This document shows, piece by piece, positions 17,129 to 27,481 of a DNA stretch of 27,481 nt (position 1 is the first letter of the stretch; each line of letters opens with the position of its first letter). Source of the DNA: Porphyra umbilicalis (lineage: Eukaryota > Rhodophyta > Bangiophyceae > Bangiales > Bangiaceae); contig KV919297.1 in assembly GCA_002049455.2 (NCBI GenBank), forward strand, positions 1 to 27,481, in the 5' to 3' direction. Position numbers and translations under genes: made by a program. A model generated the notes under the pieces. That model saw nothing but the letters and a program-made list of their open reading frames with translations, was not told where the DNA came from and made no database searches.

Positions 17129-20045
17129 TCAGTCAAGACCAAACCCGGCTCCCAGCTGCGGCGCTACGCCCTCCATCCCATCGGGCGGGGTGGGGCGGGC
17201 GGGCGGCGGCCACACCGCGGGCGGGACACGGCCAGCGGGGTGGCGCTCAGCGACGCGCCAACGCCGGGCGTGCCGGCGCCGGGGGTGCCAGTGCCGGGCG
17301 TCAAGGACCGCCCACTGCCCTGGCGGCGGTGCCACCCGCCGCCCCAACCGCTGTCGCCCGGCCCGCCGACGCTGCTGCGGACGGCCCACCCGCTGCCGCC
17401 GAGGCTGCCCGACAGCCCCGTGCCGGCGGGCCATAAGCCGAGGGAGCCAAAGCTGCCACTCAAGCCGCCACCACCGCCGCCGCCACCCCCACCCCCACCG
17501 CCGAGGCTCCCCGAAAAGCGACCGAGGCTGCCGCTGCCCGCCACGCCCGACCCCCCCCGCCACGCGTGGCAAACGGGGACACGCTCGCCGCGGTGTTGAC
17601 GTGCGTCGGCTGAAGGAGGGCCACTTGGCCAACGTTGCTCGTCACGGCCGCCGACGACGCCAAGCGCACGCCGAGCGTGTGCACAAAGGCGTCCTCGGGG
17701 ACGGTGCGGGAGGAGTAGCCGCCCTCCTCGAGGCGGGAGAGGGAGCGCTGGAGGCTGCCGCTCCGCCGCCCCGAGCCGCCCTGCGACGCGCTGCCCGACG
17801 CAAAGGCCGGGACGAGGTCGGCGGCGACGGGGTCGACGATGCTCCGACTGCGGTGGGGCACGCTCGGATCCGCGTCGGGCGTCGGGCGATGCGCGTCGGC
17901 GGGATCCATGGTCGGGAAGGGGAGGAGAGCGTCGGCACGTCGGGCGGCGCGACGCCCTGCTCGTTGAGGTCCAACGCCGCCGCGTGCTCTGCAAAATCCG
18001 TCATGTAGGCGGGCATGCCGCCCGACGTTAGCATCGCCATGAGCTGCTCTGGGTTGGCCGCCTGGGACAAAAAGTCGTCGGGGAGGCCCGCGCCGGCGCC
18101 GGCACCGCCGCCGCCAGCACCCGCCGCCGCCGCCTGCATCGCCGTCATGACGTCCAGCGACATGGCGCGCTCAAACTCCGACTCGTGCTGGTCGCGCGAC
18201 GTGTCGGCCGCCTCGGCAAACGCCTCGTAAATGCCCTGGCCCTGCTGCCGCGAGGCGGGGAGGGAACGGGCGCGCCGTGGCGCAGCGCCCGGCCGCCGCC
18301 CGACGCCGCCGCCGCACCCGCGGGGCGCGCAGGGCGGGCAGGGACCGACGGCGGCAGCGGCGGCGGCGGCGGCGGCGGGGGGGGCGGGGGGGCGGGGGTG
18401 GTCCGACCGACACCCTGTGCGGGGGCGGCGGGAGGTGCACCCTCGACGACGGTGGGGCGGCGGGGGTCGGTCGGCCGGTCGCCGCCGGTCGGGGACCCAG
18501 AAACGCCGACGTTGCCGTCGACGCGTCCACGGCCGGCGCGTCCAACGGCGAGAGGCGGCCGACCGAGTCGGCCGGCGACTGCCCGTACAGTTGCCACCGC
18601 TCCGCGTCGGCGCCGAGTTGGGTGTGCCGCTGCTGCTGCCACCCCTGGGGGGGGCGAAAAAGGGGTGCCCCGCGCCCCGGCGCCCTCACCCACCGCACCC
18701 GACGGCGCCGACAGGCCGGCGGTGGCCGGCGGCAGTCCGTACCCACCGTCCCCAAACGGGGGGGACCCCCCGGTCCCGCCGCCGTGCTGCCGGCCGTCGG
18801 CAGGAGCACCGACGGGTCGGCCGTGACAGTGGTCACGGGGGAGGAGGAGGTGCCAGTTGGGGGTGGGCGCGGCGGCTCTGGCGACGGCCGGTCAATGAGG
18901 CCCGGGTAGCCCGGCGGGGGCATGGGCGGCAGAAACGAGCCGACGGCGTAACCGTCTGCCGCCTCCAAGACGACGGGCGCGTCATATTCGAGCATGTGCG
19001 CGTCGGAGAAGTCACCCCCCCTGTCCTCATCGTCTGCACCCCTCCCTCCTGCCGGCCCACCACGCCAAAGGCGGCGGTCGCGCCGGGGTAGCCCGGTGGT
19101 GGGGGCGCAGAGCCGCCGACGACCCCAAACGCCCCCCCGCCAAACGACTGCAAGGCGGCGTCCCCCCCAAAGCCGACGACGCCCGCCCCAAAGAGGCCGG
19201 TGGGGAGTCCGCCGGGGAGCCGTCGCTGCCGGTGCCGCCTCCGCCGCCGCCGCCGCCGCCGTCGCCGCCGCCCCCACCAAGCGGCGGCCGCGACGCGTCT
19301 GGCGGCCGTGGCAACAGCGGCCGTAGCGCGCTCGGCGTGCCGAGTGTGCCCGGTGGTGGTGGCGGCGCCGCCCACCCCGCGGCGGCGGGGTGGCCTTGGA
19401 CGGCGGCCGCGCGTTGCCACGATCCTTTCGTGACGAACCGGTGGCGGCGGCAGTGGTGCCGTCGTACACCACCCACGACTTGTCGGCCTTTTGGCAGGCC
19501 GCCATGGCGACCGACTGCCGCCGCAGGTGCGTGCGCTGGTGGGAGTTGAGGCAGGACTTCCATTTAAAGCGCTTGACTGTTGTGCAGAGGCGGCGCGGGG
19601 GGACCAGAAGGGCAGCACACGCACCCCGGAGGGGAGGCAGGGGAAGCGGGGAGCTCGCCACGGCAGCAGAGGCTCGAGTGTCAGAACGTGAACCACGGCA
19701 CCAAAGTGGGAACAACAGCAGGCCGCCGTCGGAAAACTCCCCTCCACCCCAACGACGCGCACGCACGGCCGCGCAGGCGGGAGCGACACCACGCACCCAC
19801 ACCCCCCCCATCACCCCCCCCCCCCCCTCCCCCAACGTACAGCATCCCGCCTCCAAACACACGTACGGCTCCAACCCCGAGTGGATGCGCGCGTGCGCGC
19901 GGAGGTTGGATCGCCGCGTAAACGTCTTGGTGCACCCCGGCTGCGCGCAGTTGTACACAATGCCCGCGGGCTTTTGCACGCCCCCCGCCGCGCCCGTGCC
20001 GGCGGCAACGCCGCCGACGCCGGCCGTGCGCGGGCGGCCGCCCAT
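17129..20045 (-). CDS. Two-finger C2H2 zinc-finger protein, frame-disrupted sequence
   Basis: From ATG 20045-20043 the protein has two C2H2 fingers: C33, C38, H51, H55 (CAQPGCTKTF...HARIH) and C63, C68, H81, H85, joined by HSGLEPY, a TGEKPY-like linker. A GT-AG intron (19840-19577) splits finger two after residue 68. Splicing creates F69 and restores the canonical 12-residue spacing. Downstream, coherent Gly/Pro/Ala-rich segments continue but in changing frames: MLEYDAPVVLEAADGYAVGS; QSPADSVGRLSPLDAPAVD; FERAMSLDVMTAMQ with LPDDFLSQAANPEQLMAMLT; VDPVAADLVPAFASGS; ending MEGVAPQLGAGFGLD at the stop near 17129. At least six frame switches occur, most in or near G/C-rich runs. The fold implies a sequence-specific nuclear DNA-binding protein. 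The targets are unknown. An additional upstream exon is possible. Confidence 0.68.
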
Positions 20046-20720
20046 GACCGCCGCCGCCGACACGGGCGGCACCGACACGGGGAAGGGGGGGGGGTGAGGG
20101 GTGGGAGGCGGGATGCGGGGGGGGGGGGGGGGGTGGGGGAGGGGGGGGGGGCAAGACCAGCCAACCACACCCACCGCCCGCGCCGTCACCCACCCGCGGC
20201 GGCCGTGCCGACGCAGACGCCCGCCGTGCGGGCGGCGGAGCGGGCAGACGACCTCCCCGACGCGGGCGCCCACGGGCGGTCGACGGCGGCGGCGGGGGCG
20301 CCTGGCGCATGGCCGTTGCGGCACGGCGTGGCGGGCCCCCGGGCGCTGCGGGCGCGGTGAGCGTGCCCAGGGGGCAGGGGGGTGGAGCCCGGCGACCCGC
20401 GACGGGGGTGGCAGGCGCCCCCGGTCGCGGGCGGCTCGCAGCGGACCGCGGGGGGCGCGCCGCGGCGGTCGGCGCGCGCGGGGCCCCGCCCGCCGACACG
20501 GCGGCGCGCCCGCCGGCGGGGGGGCGCGCGTCGGCCCCGCCGCCAAGGCGGGCGTGCCGCCGCGCGCCGGCCGCGGCCGACACGACAATGGGAGGGGCGG
20601 CCCGCGGCGGCAGGGTCCGCACGGGGGGTGCCACCGCAGCGGGACGCGGGGTGCCACCGCAGCAGCCGCAGCCGCAGCCGCAGGTGCGGCGCGCGGGCAC
20701 AGCGCGTTGATGAAATCTCG
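20046..20720. other. Extremely GC-rich region upstream of the zinc-finger gene
   Basis: It contains G runs of 17 (20117-20133) and 11 bases (20141-20151) just upstream of the zinc-finger start, an imperfect repeat of GGGTGCCACCGCAG near 20630-20660, and a CAGCCG-type simple repeat at about 20660-20685. A minus-strand Ala/Pro-rich frame could be extra N-terminal coding sequence. However, the plus strand has no CT dinucleotide between about 19980 and 20160, so there is no AG acceptor on the minus strand near the ATG. I favour promoter or leader. Confidence 0.4.
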
Positions 20721-21376
20721 TGTCAGGTTCCAAGGTATCTGCAACAAGGCCGAACCGTATTGCTGCTCGACCCCTTTGCGTTCAGAGAGAGATCGAAAAT
20801 GAGTACATAACTCCTCTTTGCCCAATCTTTAAGGAGAAGTTCACATCCTTCGAGACATATGTTGCGAGACTCGCCGCAATGATCCCTCGGAGGTCTCGGG
20901 GAAGAAGTGGAGCAAGACCCTGACGGAGGAAAGGATGTGACACCGGCCAGCATTGAGGATACATGCCAAAGATGCATTGAAAGACACGGTCGCTTTATTG
21001 TTGCTCGGCGCGGGCACGGGTGGCAGAGCAGACACGAAATCGATAAGAAAGCCACGGTGTGCTACAGAGTCACGCAGACATGTAGCTAACTGCACACAGC
21101 CGCAAACTCTGACAGAGCTACAGGCCACCGGACAACAGCAAGCTCACATGTCAGCGACTCGCGGACACCACGCATGCATGTGCGTATGACACAAGTTACT
21201 CGACTTCGATGTCAGCAACACCCATTGGTTTGCAAAGAAACAGAAGCCAAGAAAGAGGAAGCCATCGCACATATGCATGGTAAGGATACATGGGGGACGG
21301 GCGAGCGAACACGAAAAAGAAGTACGTGGTCAGTTCATCCAACCCATCCACCACCCACCACCGCGCGCGTCACACT

Positions 21377-21399
21377 ATCCACACTGCGCCAGTGTGGAT
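21377..21399. repeat. Perfect 10-bp stem hairpin
   Basis: ATCCACACTG and CAGTGTGGAT flank a 3-base loop (CGC). CTAG followed by T occurs 22 bp downstream at 21422-21426. A hairpin followed by CTRR-T is the form of a Helitron 3' end, but this alone is weak evidence. Confidence 0.8.
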
Positions 21400-21543
21400 C
21401 CCCACCCAATCGCCACCACCACTAGTCCAGCGACTGCAAACGTCGTCCGGCCCGTCGTAGAGTGACTCCCCCCGCCCCCGTGCGAGCTGGAGAGAATGCG
21501 TGGGATGGAGGGGATGCAGATAAGAATACGACAGGAACGAGGG

Positions 21544-21690
21544 CGGTCGGCAGGAGGGTGGGCGGGGCGATCGAACAGAGGGTGGCCGGGGCTTCCGGCC
21601 AGGAGGGTGGGTGGGGCGGTCGACCAGAGGGTGGGCGGGGCGGTCCGCCAGGAGGGTGGGCCGAGCGGTCGGCCAGGAGAGCGAGCGGGG
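21544..21690. repeat. 24-25 bp minisatellite, about six copies
   Basis: Degenerate units of the form CGGTCGGCCAGGAGGGTGGG followed by a few G/C bases repeat head to tail about six times. Unit length varies between 24 and 25 bp, so it does not keep a reading frame. Confidence 0.8.
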
Positions 21691-23076
21691 ATGTTGGCAG
21701 CACTTGTGCACTTGGGCGGCAGCCAGGAGCGGGGCTGGGGGCAGCATGGCAGTCACCTGCACACATGCCGAGGGCGCGCATTGGCGCCGCCCAGCACTTC
21801 GAATCATTATTAATCGCCCCGCTATCCCCAAGCACAAGGCTTGACGTTTTCCAGCCCGCTGGTTGGCTGCCCGGTTGACCGGGGGCGCATCCTGGGTCCC
21901 CATTGGTAGCAGACTATCATGCCAACAGGTACTGAACAAAGTCTGGCTGACACAAGCTACGACGGTGAGGCGTCCGAGCAGAGGTCTCCATGTGCCCGCA
22001 AGAATGCATACTGTGTACGCCAAGTCTGCCTGAACTGGGTGTGAAGGGTGCCGTTTGATCGCGCAAGGAGGACCTGCCCCATGACCCTGCCAGAGCTCTG
22101 CACGGCAATGCCAGCAGCCGTCCCACTCTAGCGACACCGTTTGCGCCCCCATCCTCCCCGACCCCCTCGGCATGTATGTGCAGCCCCCTCGCCCCCCCCC
22201 CCCTGCCAGCAGGAGAAAGGAGTGGGAGAGGACAGGAAAGGAGGCAAGCACAAGTGTCCGTGGTTGGGCGGTGCCCGCAGCTATTGGGAGTAGACGAGTA
22301 CGCACATGGGTAGGGGTGACCAGGTGGGTGGGGTAAGAAGGTCTCTGGGGGGTGTCAGAAAGCCTTCTCAGACAGAGCCTTTTAGAGATCGACACAGCGA
22401 CATTTGCGAGGATGGTGTCACGAGGTTTGCTGCATGGAAAAACATTTCTCTCACGACCTCTCACGGTTCGCATATATTTTAAGTTCTCCGTGACCCAATT
22501 TGACAACGTGCTGTGCGACCGCCGCCGCCGCGTCGCGCGGCCGCCCCCGACCGCGACGTGGCCGCGCCCAGTCCCCCGCGGCGGCGGGCGCCCGCGCGCG
22601 CGCGACGCGTGCGCACCCGCGCCGGCGGTCGGCGGGGGGACGCGACGCGACCGCCCCCGTGCGCCGGTCGCGGGCGGCGCTGGGGGGGCGGGATGGCGCC
22701 GCGCGGGCCCCCACCGCGGGCCGGCCTCCCCCCCGCGCACCCGCAAACCGGCGGCCGCGTCGCACGGCGGGCGGCGGCGGCGGCGGCCGCCGCCCTCGCA
22801 CTGCGGCGGCCGGCGGCGGCGGCGCGCCGGCGTGGCCGTCTGCCGGCCGCTCCACGGTCGCGCCGCGCACTTTTTCTAGCCGCCGCCACGCTGCGGCGGC
22901 GCGTCGCCCCCGCCCCCCCGCCGTCAACGGCCCGCCGCCGCCGCCCGCCCCGCACGGCCGCCGCCCCACACGCCGCCGCCCCACACGCGGGCGCCACTCC
23001 CGCCAGTCCGCCTCGTTTCCGCCGCCCCCGCGACGCGCGCTGCACGGCCGCCACCGCGCGCGTGTGCCACGCGGCC

Positions 23077-24200
23077 ATGACGATCCGCCGGCCGTTGCGG
23101 CGGCGGCCGCGCCGTCGGCGGTGGCCGCGGTGGCCGCTGCCGTTGCCGCTGCCGCCGCCGCCGCCGCCGCCGTGGCCGCCGTGTCCCCGCGTGCGCCGGT
23201 GGCACCATGGTTCCCACCGGGGGGCGTGGCGGCACGGCCGCTACGCCCACCTCTGTCGCCGGCCTCGGGGACCGCCTGCGGTTGGCGTGGGCGTCTTGAC
23301 AGCAGGCCCGCCGGTAGACCGCTTCACCCCCCTGTGGCTCCACGCCATGGCGGGGCGCCCCCCCCTTTCCCGGACCGCCTCTGCCCCCGCCCCCGCCGCC
23401 GCCGACCGGACGGCCATGACGACACGCGGCTGCGCCCCATCCCCCAAGTCATTGGCGGCGAGCCGACGGAAGACCCCCGCCTCATCCGCTCCCTCGCGCG
23501 GCTCTTCCACCCCCCCCGGGCGGGGGTGCCCCCCCTACTTTTGCGCCGGCGTCCTGGTCACGGAGCGCCACCTCCTCACCGCCGCCCACTGCGCGACGGC
23601 GCCCGGCGACTCGGTCGCGCTCGGCAGCCGGCCATGTATGGGGCTTTAACCGGAGCGTCGTCAAGTCACCGCCCACCCGTCGTCGGTGGCGCCCGCCTAC
23701 ACCATGGCCACATTGCGGTGGTGGATTTGCGGCACCCGCCTCGGCGGCGGCGGCGCGCAAGTCACTCGAAGACGCCGGCGTCGGCCCCGCGGCGCTGACG
23801 CTCGACCGGCCATGCCCGGCGTCAACCTGTCGGTCGTGCTCGCCGGTGGGCCCAACCACCGAAGCGGGCATCGCCAAGGGCATTGCCGCGCAGCCGCTCA
23901 TGCGGTGACGATGCGCACGTGGGAGCCGCTCGACTGCCACACGTTCCACGATCAGGTGCTCAGGACGTGCCCGCCGACCAGTTTTGTGCGGGGGGGGGGG
24001 GGAAGCGCAGCTGCACGGGCGGACAGCGGGAGCCCGCTGGTCGTGGTTGCGCCCGGCGCCGGCGCCGCTGCTGGTGGTGGGGCTCGTGGAGGGGCCGTTG
24101 TCCTGTTTAACAGGCCGTGCACGGTGCTCGGCCGGTCGTGTCGACACGCATCAGCCCGTACAAGTGGTGGATCCAGGGGTGGTCGGCGCGTCCAAGCTGA
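23077..24200 (+). CDS. Trypsin-family (S1) serine protease, frame-disrupted sequence
   Basis: All landmarks of a secreted S1 protease occur in order, though in shifting frames. They are: MTIRRP at 23077 followed, one frame off, by an Ala/Val signal-like stretch; an activation site QVIGGEPTEDPRL (V-I-G-G at 23448-23459); CAGVLVTERHLLTAAHC with the catalytic His at 23587-23589; VTAHPSSVAPAYT; HIAVVDLRHP; VGPTTEAGIAKGIAAQPLMR; DQFCAGGG; DSGSPLVVVAPG with the catalytic Ser at 24025-24027; and VSTRISPYKWWIQGW ending at TGA 24198-24200. The expected catalytic Asp before IAVV reads His (CAC, 23709-23711). Frame changes at homopolymers and at the Ser motif (one extra G) break the reading frame. Either the consensus has indel errors or this is a recent pseudogene. 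It is convergent with the carbonic anhydrase gene. Confidence 0.72.
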
Positions 24201-24762
24201 CGATTGAGGGCAAGCGGAAGGGCACATAGATGGATGGGGGGGGGGGAAGATTCAGGGTTGGGAGGGGTGGGGGGGGGCGGTGGGGGGGGGGGCAGGGGGG
24301 GTGCAAAGGTGCATGGCCGGGCGGACCGTGCTCACTTTGTGCAGCGACTGGCTCGTGTGGATGAGAGCCGCTCTTGACTCCTGCTGCTTTGGCGCGCGCG
24401 CGTGGCCGTCGATGTGCCACTGCCGCCGTGTCAGACGTGAAGCGGGGCGGCGGCGAGAAAGCGGGTGCGGCGGGGTGGATGGCGCGTGCGTCGTCGCACC
24501 GGATCCTGTGCGGCGCGCCCGTGGCAGGCGCACGACCGAGACCGCCCGCAGAGGCGGCGCAGATGGCCATTGGTGTGCCCCGCCGCCCTCCGTCGTCGGG
24601 ATGCTATCAAACCGATGCACCGTCAAGCCAGTGGTGTCTCGGCGCCTATGTACACAAGGTCGCCACCGAGGCACGCAATACATTGCGTGGATGAGAAAAA
24701 GCGGTTGACACAACGGTCCACCCCCTCTCCCCCAGACCCGCACGGGCATGTGGCGTCCCACC
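24201..24762. other. Spacer between convergent genes
   Basis: It starts with long interrupted G runs at about 24237-24300, then mixed GC-rich sequence. It separates the 3' ends of the protease (+) and the carbonic anhydrase (-). No gene, terminator or poly(A) signal is evident. Confidence 0.45.
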
Positions 24763-25639
24763 CTAGCGCCCGCCACTGGCCTCCGGGTCGATCCAGTCGA
24801 CGGGCCGATCATTGATGGGCTGCAGCGGCCGCGCATTGTCGTGCCCCCCGTTCAATGCGCGGATGGCCTCGACTTGCGCCTCGGACATGTAGCCGACCTT
24901 AGTCGACACCACCCACGTGAGCCCCTCGGTGCACGGCGGGGTCGTGAGGCTCCCCGCGTAGATGCCGCAGCCGACGTGGCCGCCGCTGTAAAAGTACTTG
25001 CGGTAGTCCTGGAGCGTGGCCTCAAATGTGCCCAACCCGACCATGGCGTCGATCGTTGCTTGCACGATCGGGTTGTCCTTGGTGTCTTTGAAGAGCGACG
25101 CGAGCACCGCAATGCGCCCGTCGGCCGCAAACGAGACGGCGTGGAGCTCCGCGGCCGTGCGCCGCCCGTCCACCGTATGCTCCGCGGGCGTGTGCCAGTG
25201 CAAGTTTTTGACTTTGTACGCCACCCCGCGGACGGTGAGCGTGCCGCACGACCCGTCGCACAGCAACGAAATGTGCTCCGCGTCGGCGGCGTGGGCGGTG
25301 AAGTGGAGGGCGCTCGGGAGCGACAGCAGGTCGGCGACCTCCCGCGGGTGGGGATTGCCGGTGCCGCCCACGTGGATGAGGGGCATGGGCGATTGGGACG
25401 AGTTGCGGCACGACGCGGGCCACCCGGCGGCGTTGTTGTAGGACCAGGGGGGGACTCGTCGGGGCCAGCACGCGGTGGCGTCGGCGTCGTCGGCGTCGCC
25501 TTGTCGGCAGCAGTGGGACGGGGGCGGCCGCGACCGCGTCCGCAACGGCGACGGCGGCAGCGGCGACCGCCAAGAACAGGCGGACGGGGGAGGCCCAGCG
25601 CCGCCGCCGCGCCGACGGCGGCCGGGAGCCGGTCGCCAT
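24763..25639 (-). CDS. Secreted alpha-type carbonic anhydrase
   Basis: This enzyme interconverts CO2 and bicarbonate, and the signal peptide places it outside the cell or in the secretory path. ATG 25639-25637 begins a signal sequence (Arg-rich start, then LFLAVAAAAVAVADAVAAA). The catalytic domain runs from about WSYNNAAGWPASC to the TAG at 24765-24763, roughly 225 residues, normal for the family. Zinc ligands are visible in NLHWHTPAEHTVDG (His at 25200-25198 and 25194-25192) and ELHAVSF (His at 25143-25141), with the same spacing as bacterial and algal members. SLTTPPCTEGLTWVV carries the conserved substrate-pocket Thr/Pro/Cys. Signal and catalytic parts lie in different frames, separated by Asp/Arg/Pro-rich sequence with C runs (5 and 7 bases), so a small indel or two is likely there. 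In algae such enzymes support carbon supply. Confidence 0.86.
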
Positions 25640-27323
25640 GGCAGCGTCGCGTCGAGGGGGAAAGTCAGACGACCGTTTGTGGGGAGCGGACGGCCGGCGT
25701 TGCTGTGCCCAGTGTCGGTGATCGTTGCCGTGGCGGTGTGAAATGGCGGTATGGTGCGCTCTCGCCGCCGCATCACGTCCGCCGGCGCGGCTGTTGTAGG
25801 GGTGACGGCAGCCTGTAGCGGCCGGCGTGCGCAGCACTGGGGTCCCTGCCCTTCATAAATGTACGCTGGGCGTCGTCCACCCGCCCGAGAGGCAAGCCGC
25901 CCCCAGCCCGTTTGCCCATTGCCCATTCCAATCTTGCCGCGCGTTTCCTTTACAGCGTGCGCGGCCACCCGTCCACGAGCCGTCGGAACCCCAACCGCAG
26001 GCCCCGCTCAAAACCCGACAGGCTGCGCCTGCGTGGCTCCAAGTGCCGAAGACCGGTCCTCTCTGCGCTTGGCCGCCACACATGCCGCGTGGGAGTGCGC
26101 GTCAACGGTCGTCGCGGCCGCCCTCCCAAACGCGTCGTCCGCAGAGGAGGAGCGGGAGTTCTTGTGGCCACCGCCTCGTGACCAAACCATTACTGTCCGC
26201 ACGGGCAGCCGTCGCCAAACGCGCCGTGACTGACTCCCCCGTCCTTGGCGGGAGGCGCCACCAGGCGGTGCTGTGCCCGCCTGACACCCCAGCGTTGCGA
26301 GCGCGGCCGTGCATTCCAAACTCAAAAGGGTTTCCGCCAGCCCCCCCGTTTCGCCCCCACGCACCGCAGTGATGCGTTCGAGACTGCTGTACGTATGTGC
26401 GCGCGGCCCGCCTTGAAGGGAGCCACGAGATCCGTGCACAATCGCAGCGGCGGCGGGGCGCGGGAAGCGGATCCGGCCCCCCGTGCCGGGTGCCCGCCGC
26501 GCAATGAGGGGCGGTCAAGCGGGGAGCGTTGGCACGGCTGCGGGCGGCGCTGACAATCGATGCAACCGCCTCGGTCAACGTGACGTGGTAGCCGCCGTCG
26601 CAGACCAGCTGACGCTCCGAGCGGGACCCGGATCCCGATCCTCTGCGTCGGAACCAGCATGGAGGGGTGCAGGCCGCCTGCCTGTGAGGGGGCACCGCTT
26701 GGCAGTGTCGCGGATATCCCCACCAGTACCTCGCTGCGCAGACCTTGTGGTCCACCAGCGTGGCGCCCGGCGCGAGAGGCTCTCTGATAGTCGCCCGTTC
26801 TGATCATCGAGGAAGGACAGGAGCGTCGAGACGCAGACCCCTGACCGCCGGGCCGGGACGAGGCAGCTCTGCCTCATCGTCAGCAGCTACAGATCGGGCC
26901 TCGACAAAACCTCCAGTGCCCACATGTCGTGCACACCCGAGTGCCTACGTGTGTTCATTGGGAAGCAGCGAGCCTCGGTCGGACTTGCCGCCCGACATCC
27001 GCGTACACTCTTGTCCGCAAGGTACGCCACTGCAAAGTAGGGCGCCGTTTGTCACGAATGGCCATAGTCCGACATCACGTGCCCCTTGCCAACAGGGGAC
27101 TGCAAAGCCCATGCGCTTGCCGCAGGTCGCGTTTGGCTCGGTCGCATGCGGTCGGTGGCTCCGGGGCGCGCCGCGTAGAACCCTGGCGTCCACTTCTGAG
27201 TGACGTGACTTGCCCAACGAGGACGATCACTGGCGTATGACCGCGTGAGCGCTGGCGGGCAGTCCTCAGTCTGGTGATCATCTCGCGAGCCGCGCGGCGC
27301 GCCGCGCCGCGGGCGCTACGTAC
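25640..27323. other. Right flank without an assignable gene
   Basis: Mixed-composition sequence with lower frame bias than the genes to the left. Minus-strand frames between 26.1 and 26.9 kb contain less biased pieces (LSFLDDQNGRLSESLS, QLVCDGGYHVTLTEAVASIV) in different frames, possibly remnants of an old gene or mobile element. ATAAAT at about 25856 (plus strand) lies upstream of the carbonic anhydrase start and could read as an AT-rich promoter element. Nothing here is firm. Confidence 0.35.
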
Positions 27324-27481
27324 CCACTCGTACGCACGGCGCTTCAGCACGGCGGCGCAACAACGTGTGGAGCGTGCCAACCGCAAGTCGAATCGTACAA
27401 AATGGTTCGTGAATGAAAAACTCCAGCAAATACCGCCGTCGGCGACGATCAAATCCACTTTGGGCTCAGAGTCCGCCCTGA
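27324..27481 (-). CDS. Possible partial exon running off the right edge
   Basis: A minus-strand frame enters from the window edge and reads SEPKVDLIVADGGICWSFSF, then FVRFDLRLARSTRCCAAVLK, ending RAYEW. It stops exactly at a strong splice donor (GTACGT, plus-strand 27323-27318), the same donor form used by two transposase introns here. Composition is unlike chance frames nearby. I do not recognise the family and cannot see the rest. Confidence 0.4.

Larger units (their letters stand above)
20721..23076. other. Intergenic region with repeats, no gene assigned
   Basis: From 20.72 to 22.5 kb GC is moderate. A 458-codon minus-strand frame (22746-21370) runs through a minisatellite whose period is not a multiple of three and has no recognisable domain, so it is not called. 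A hairpin and a minisatellite are listed separately. From 22.5 kb GC becomes extreme. TATATTTT at 22473 lies about 600 bp upstream of the protease ATG. Confidence 0.4.

Noticed and set aside
18171..20825. 884-codon minus-strand frame as one protein
   Set aside because: It reads straight through the intron at 19840-19577 and through out-of-frame segments. Only parts are real, and the gene was rebuilt from fingers and coherent segments.
21370..22746. 458-codon minus-strand open frame
   Set aside because: It runs through a minisatellite with a 24-25 bp period and through the hairpin, and shows no recognisable domain.
1..27481. CRISPR arrays, rRNA, tRNA, bacterial operons or promoters
   Set aside because: No regularly spaced identical repeats with unique spacers, no tRNA-like arm pairs or T-loop in context, and introns show a eukaryotic nuclear region.

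Overview
The window looks like nuclear DNA of a GC-rich eukaryote. Genes have GT-AG introns and ATG starts in good eukaryotic context (ACCATGG at 8291-8297). There is no bacterial operon structure, and the proteins are rich in Ala, Arg and Pro. My best guess is a red alga of the Porphyra/Pyropia type, from the high GC, the secreted alpha carbonic anhydrase and the style of the transposase. That is inference and was not tested.

The main result is a roughly 12 kb DNA transposon at about 1884-13878. Its ends are 31-bp terminal inverted repeats that match at 28 positions. Inside each end is a cluster of short CGATGG/CCATCG motifs in both orientations. The element carries two divergent genes. The plus-strand gene (8294-12692) is an intact four-exon transposase of 1261 residues, related to Plavaka-type (CACTA-like) transposases, with an N-terminal C2H2 finger. 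The minus-strand gene (5502-2710) is one uninterrupted 930-residue frame with no family I recognise. It has a Pro/Met/Ala-rich, repeat-bearing N-terminus, a basic stretch and a globular C-terminal region. The layout resembles the two-gene plan of plant CACTA elements (catalytic protein plus accessory DNA-binding protein).

To the right of the element, likely host genes follow. They are a small secreted Cys-containing protein (14484-14888, +), a two-finger C2H2 zinc-finger protein (20045-17129, -), a trypsin-family serine protease (23077-24200, +) and a secreted alpha carbonic anhydrase (25639-24763, -). The last two are convergent. The zinc-finger and protease genes change reading frame many times, but few stops interrupt the coherent segments, and most changes lie in or near G/C-rich runs. 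I read this mostly as indel error in the consensus rather than old decay, though true pseudogenes cannot be excluded. The transposase, in the same window, is not affected.

The remaining stretches (1-1760, 14.9-17.1 kb, 20.1-23.0 kb and 25.7-27.3 kb) hold no gene I can name. They contain tandem repeats, palindromes, long G tracts and two possible edge exons.
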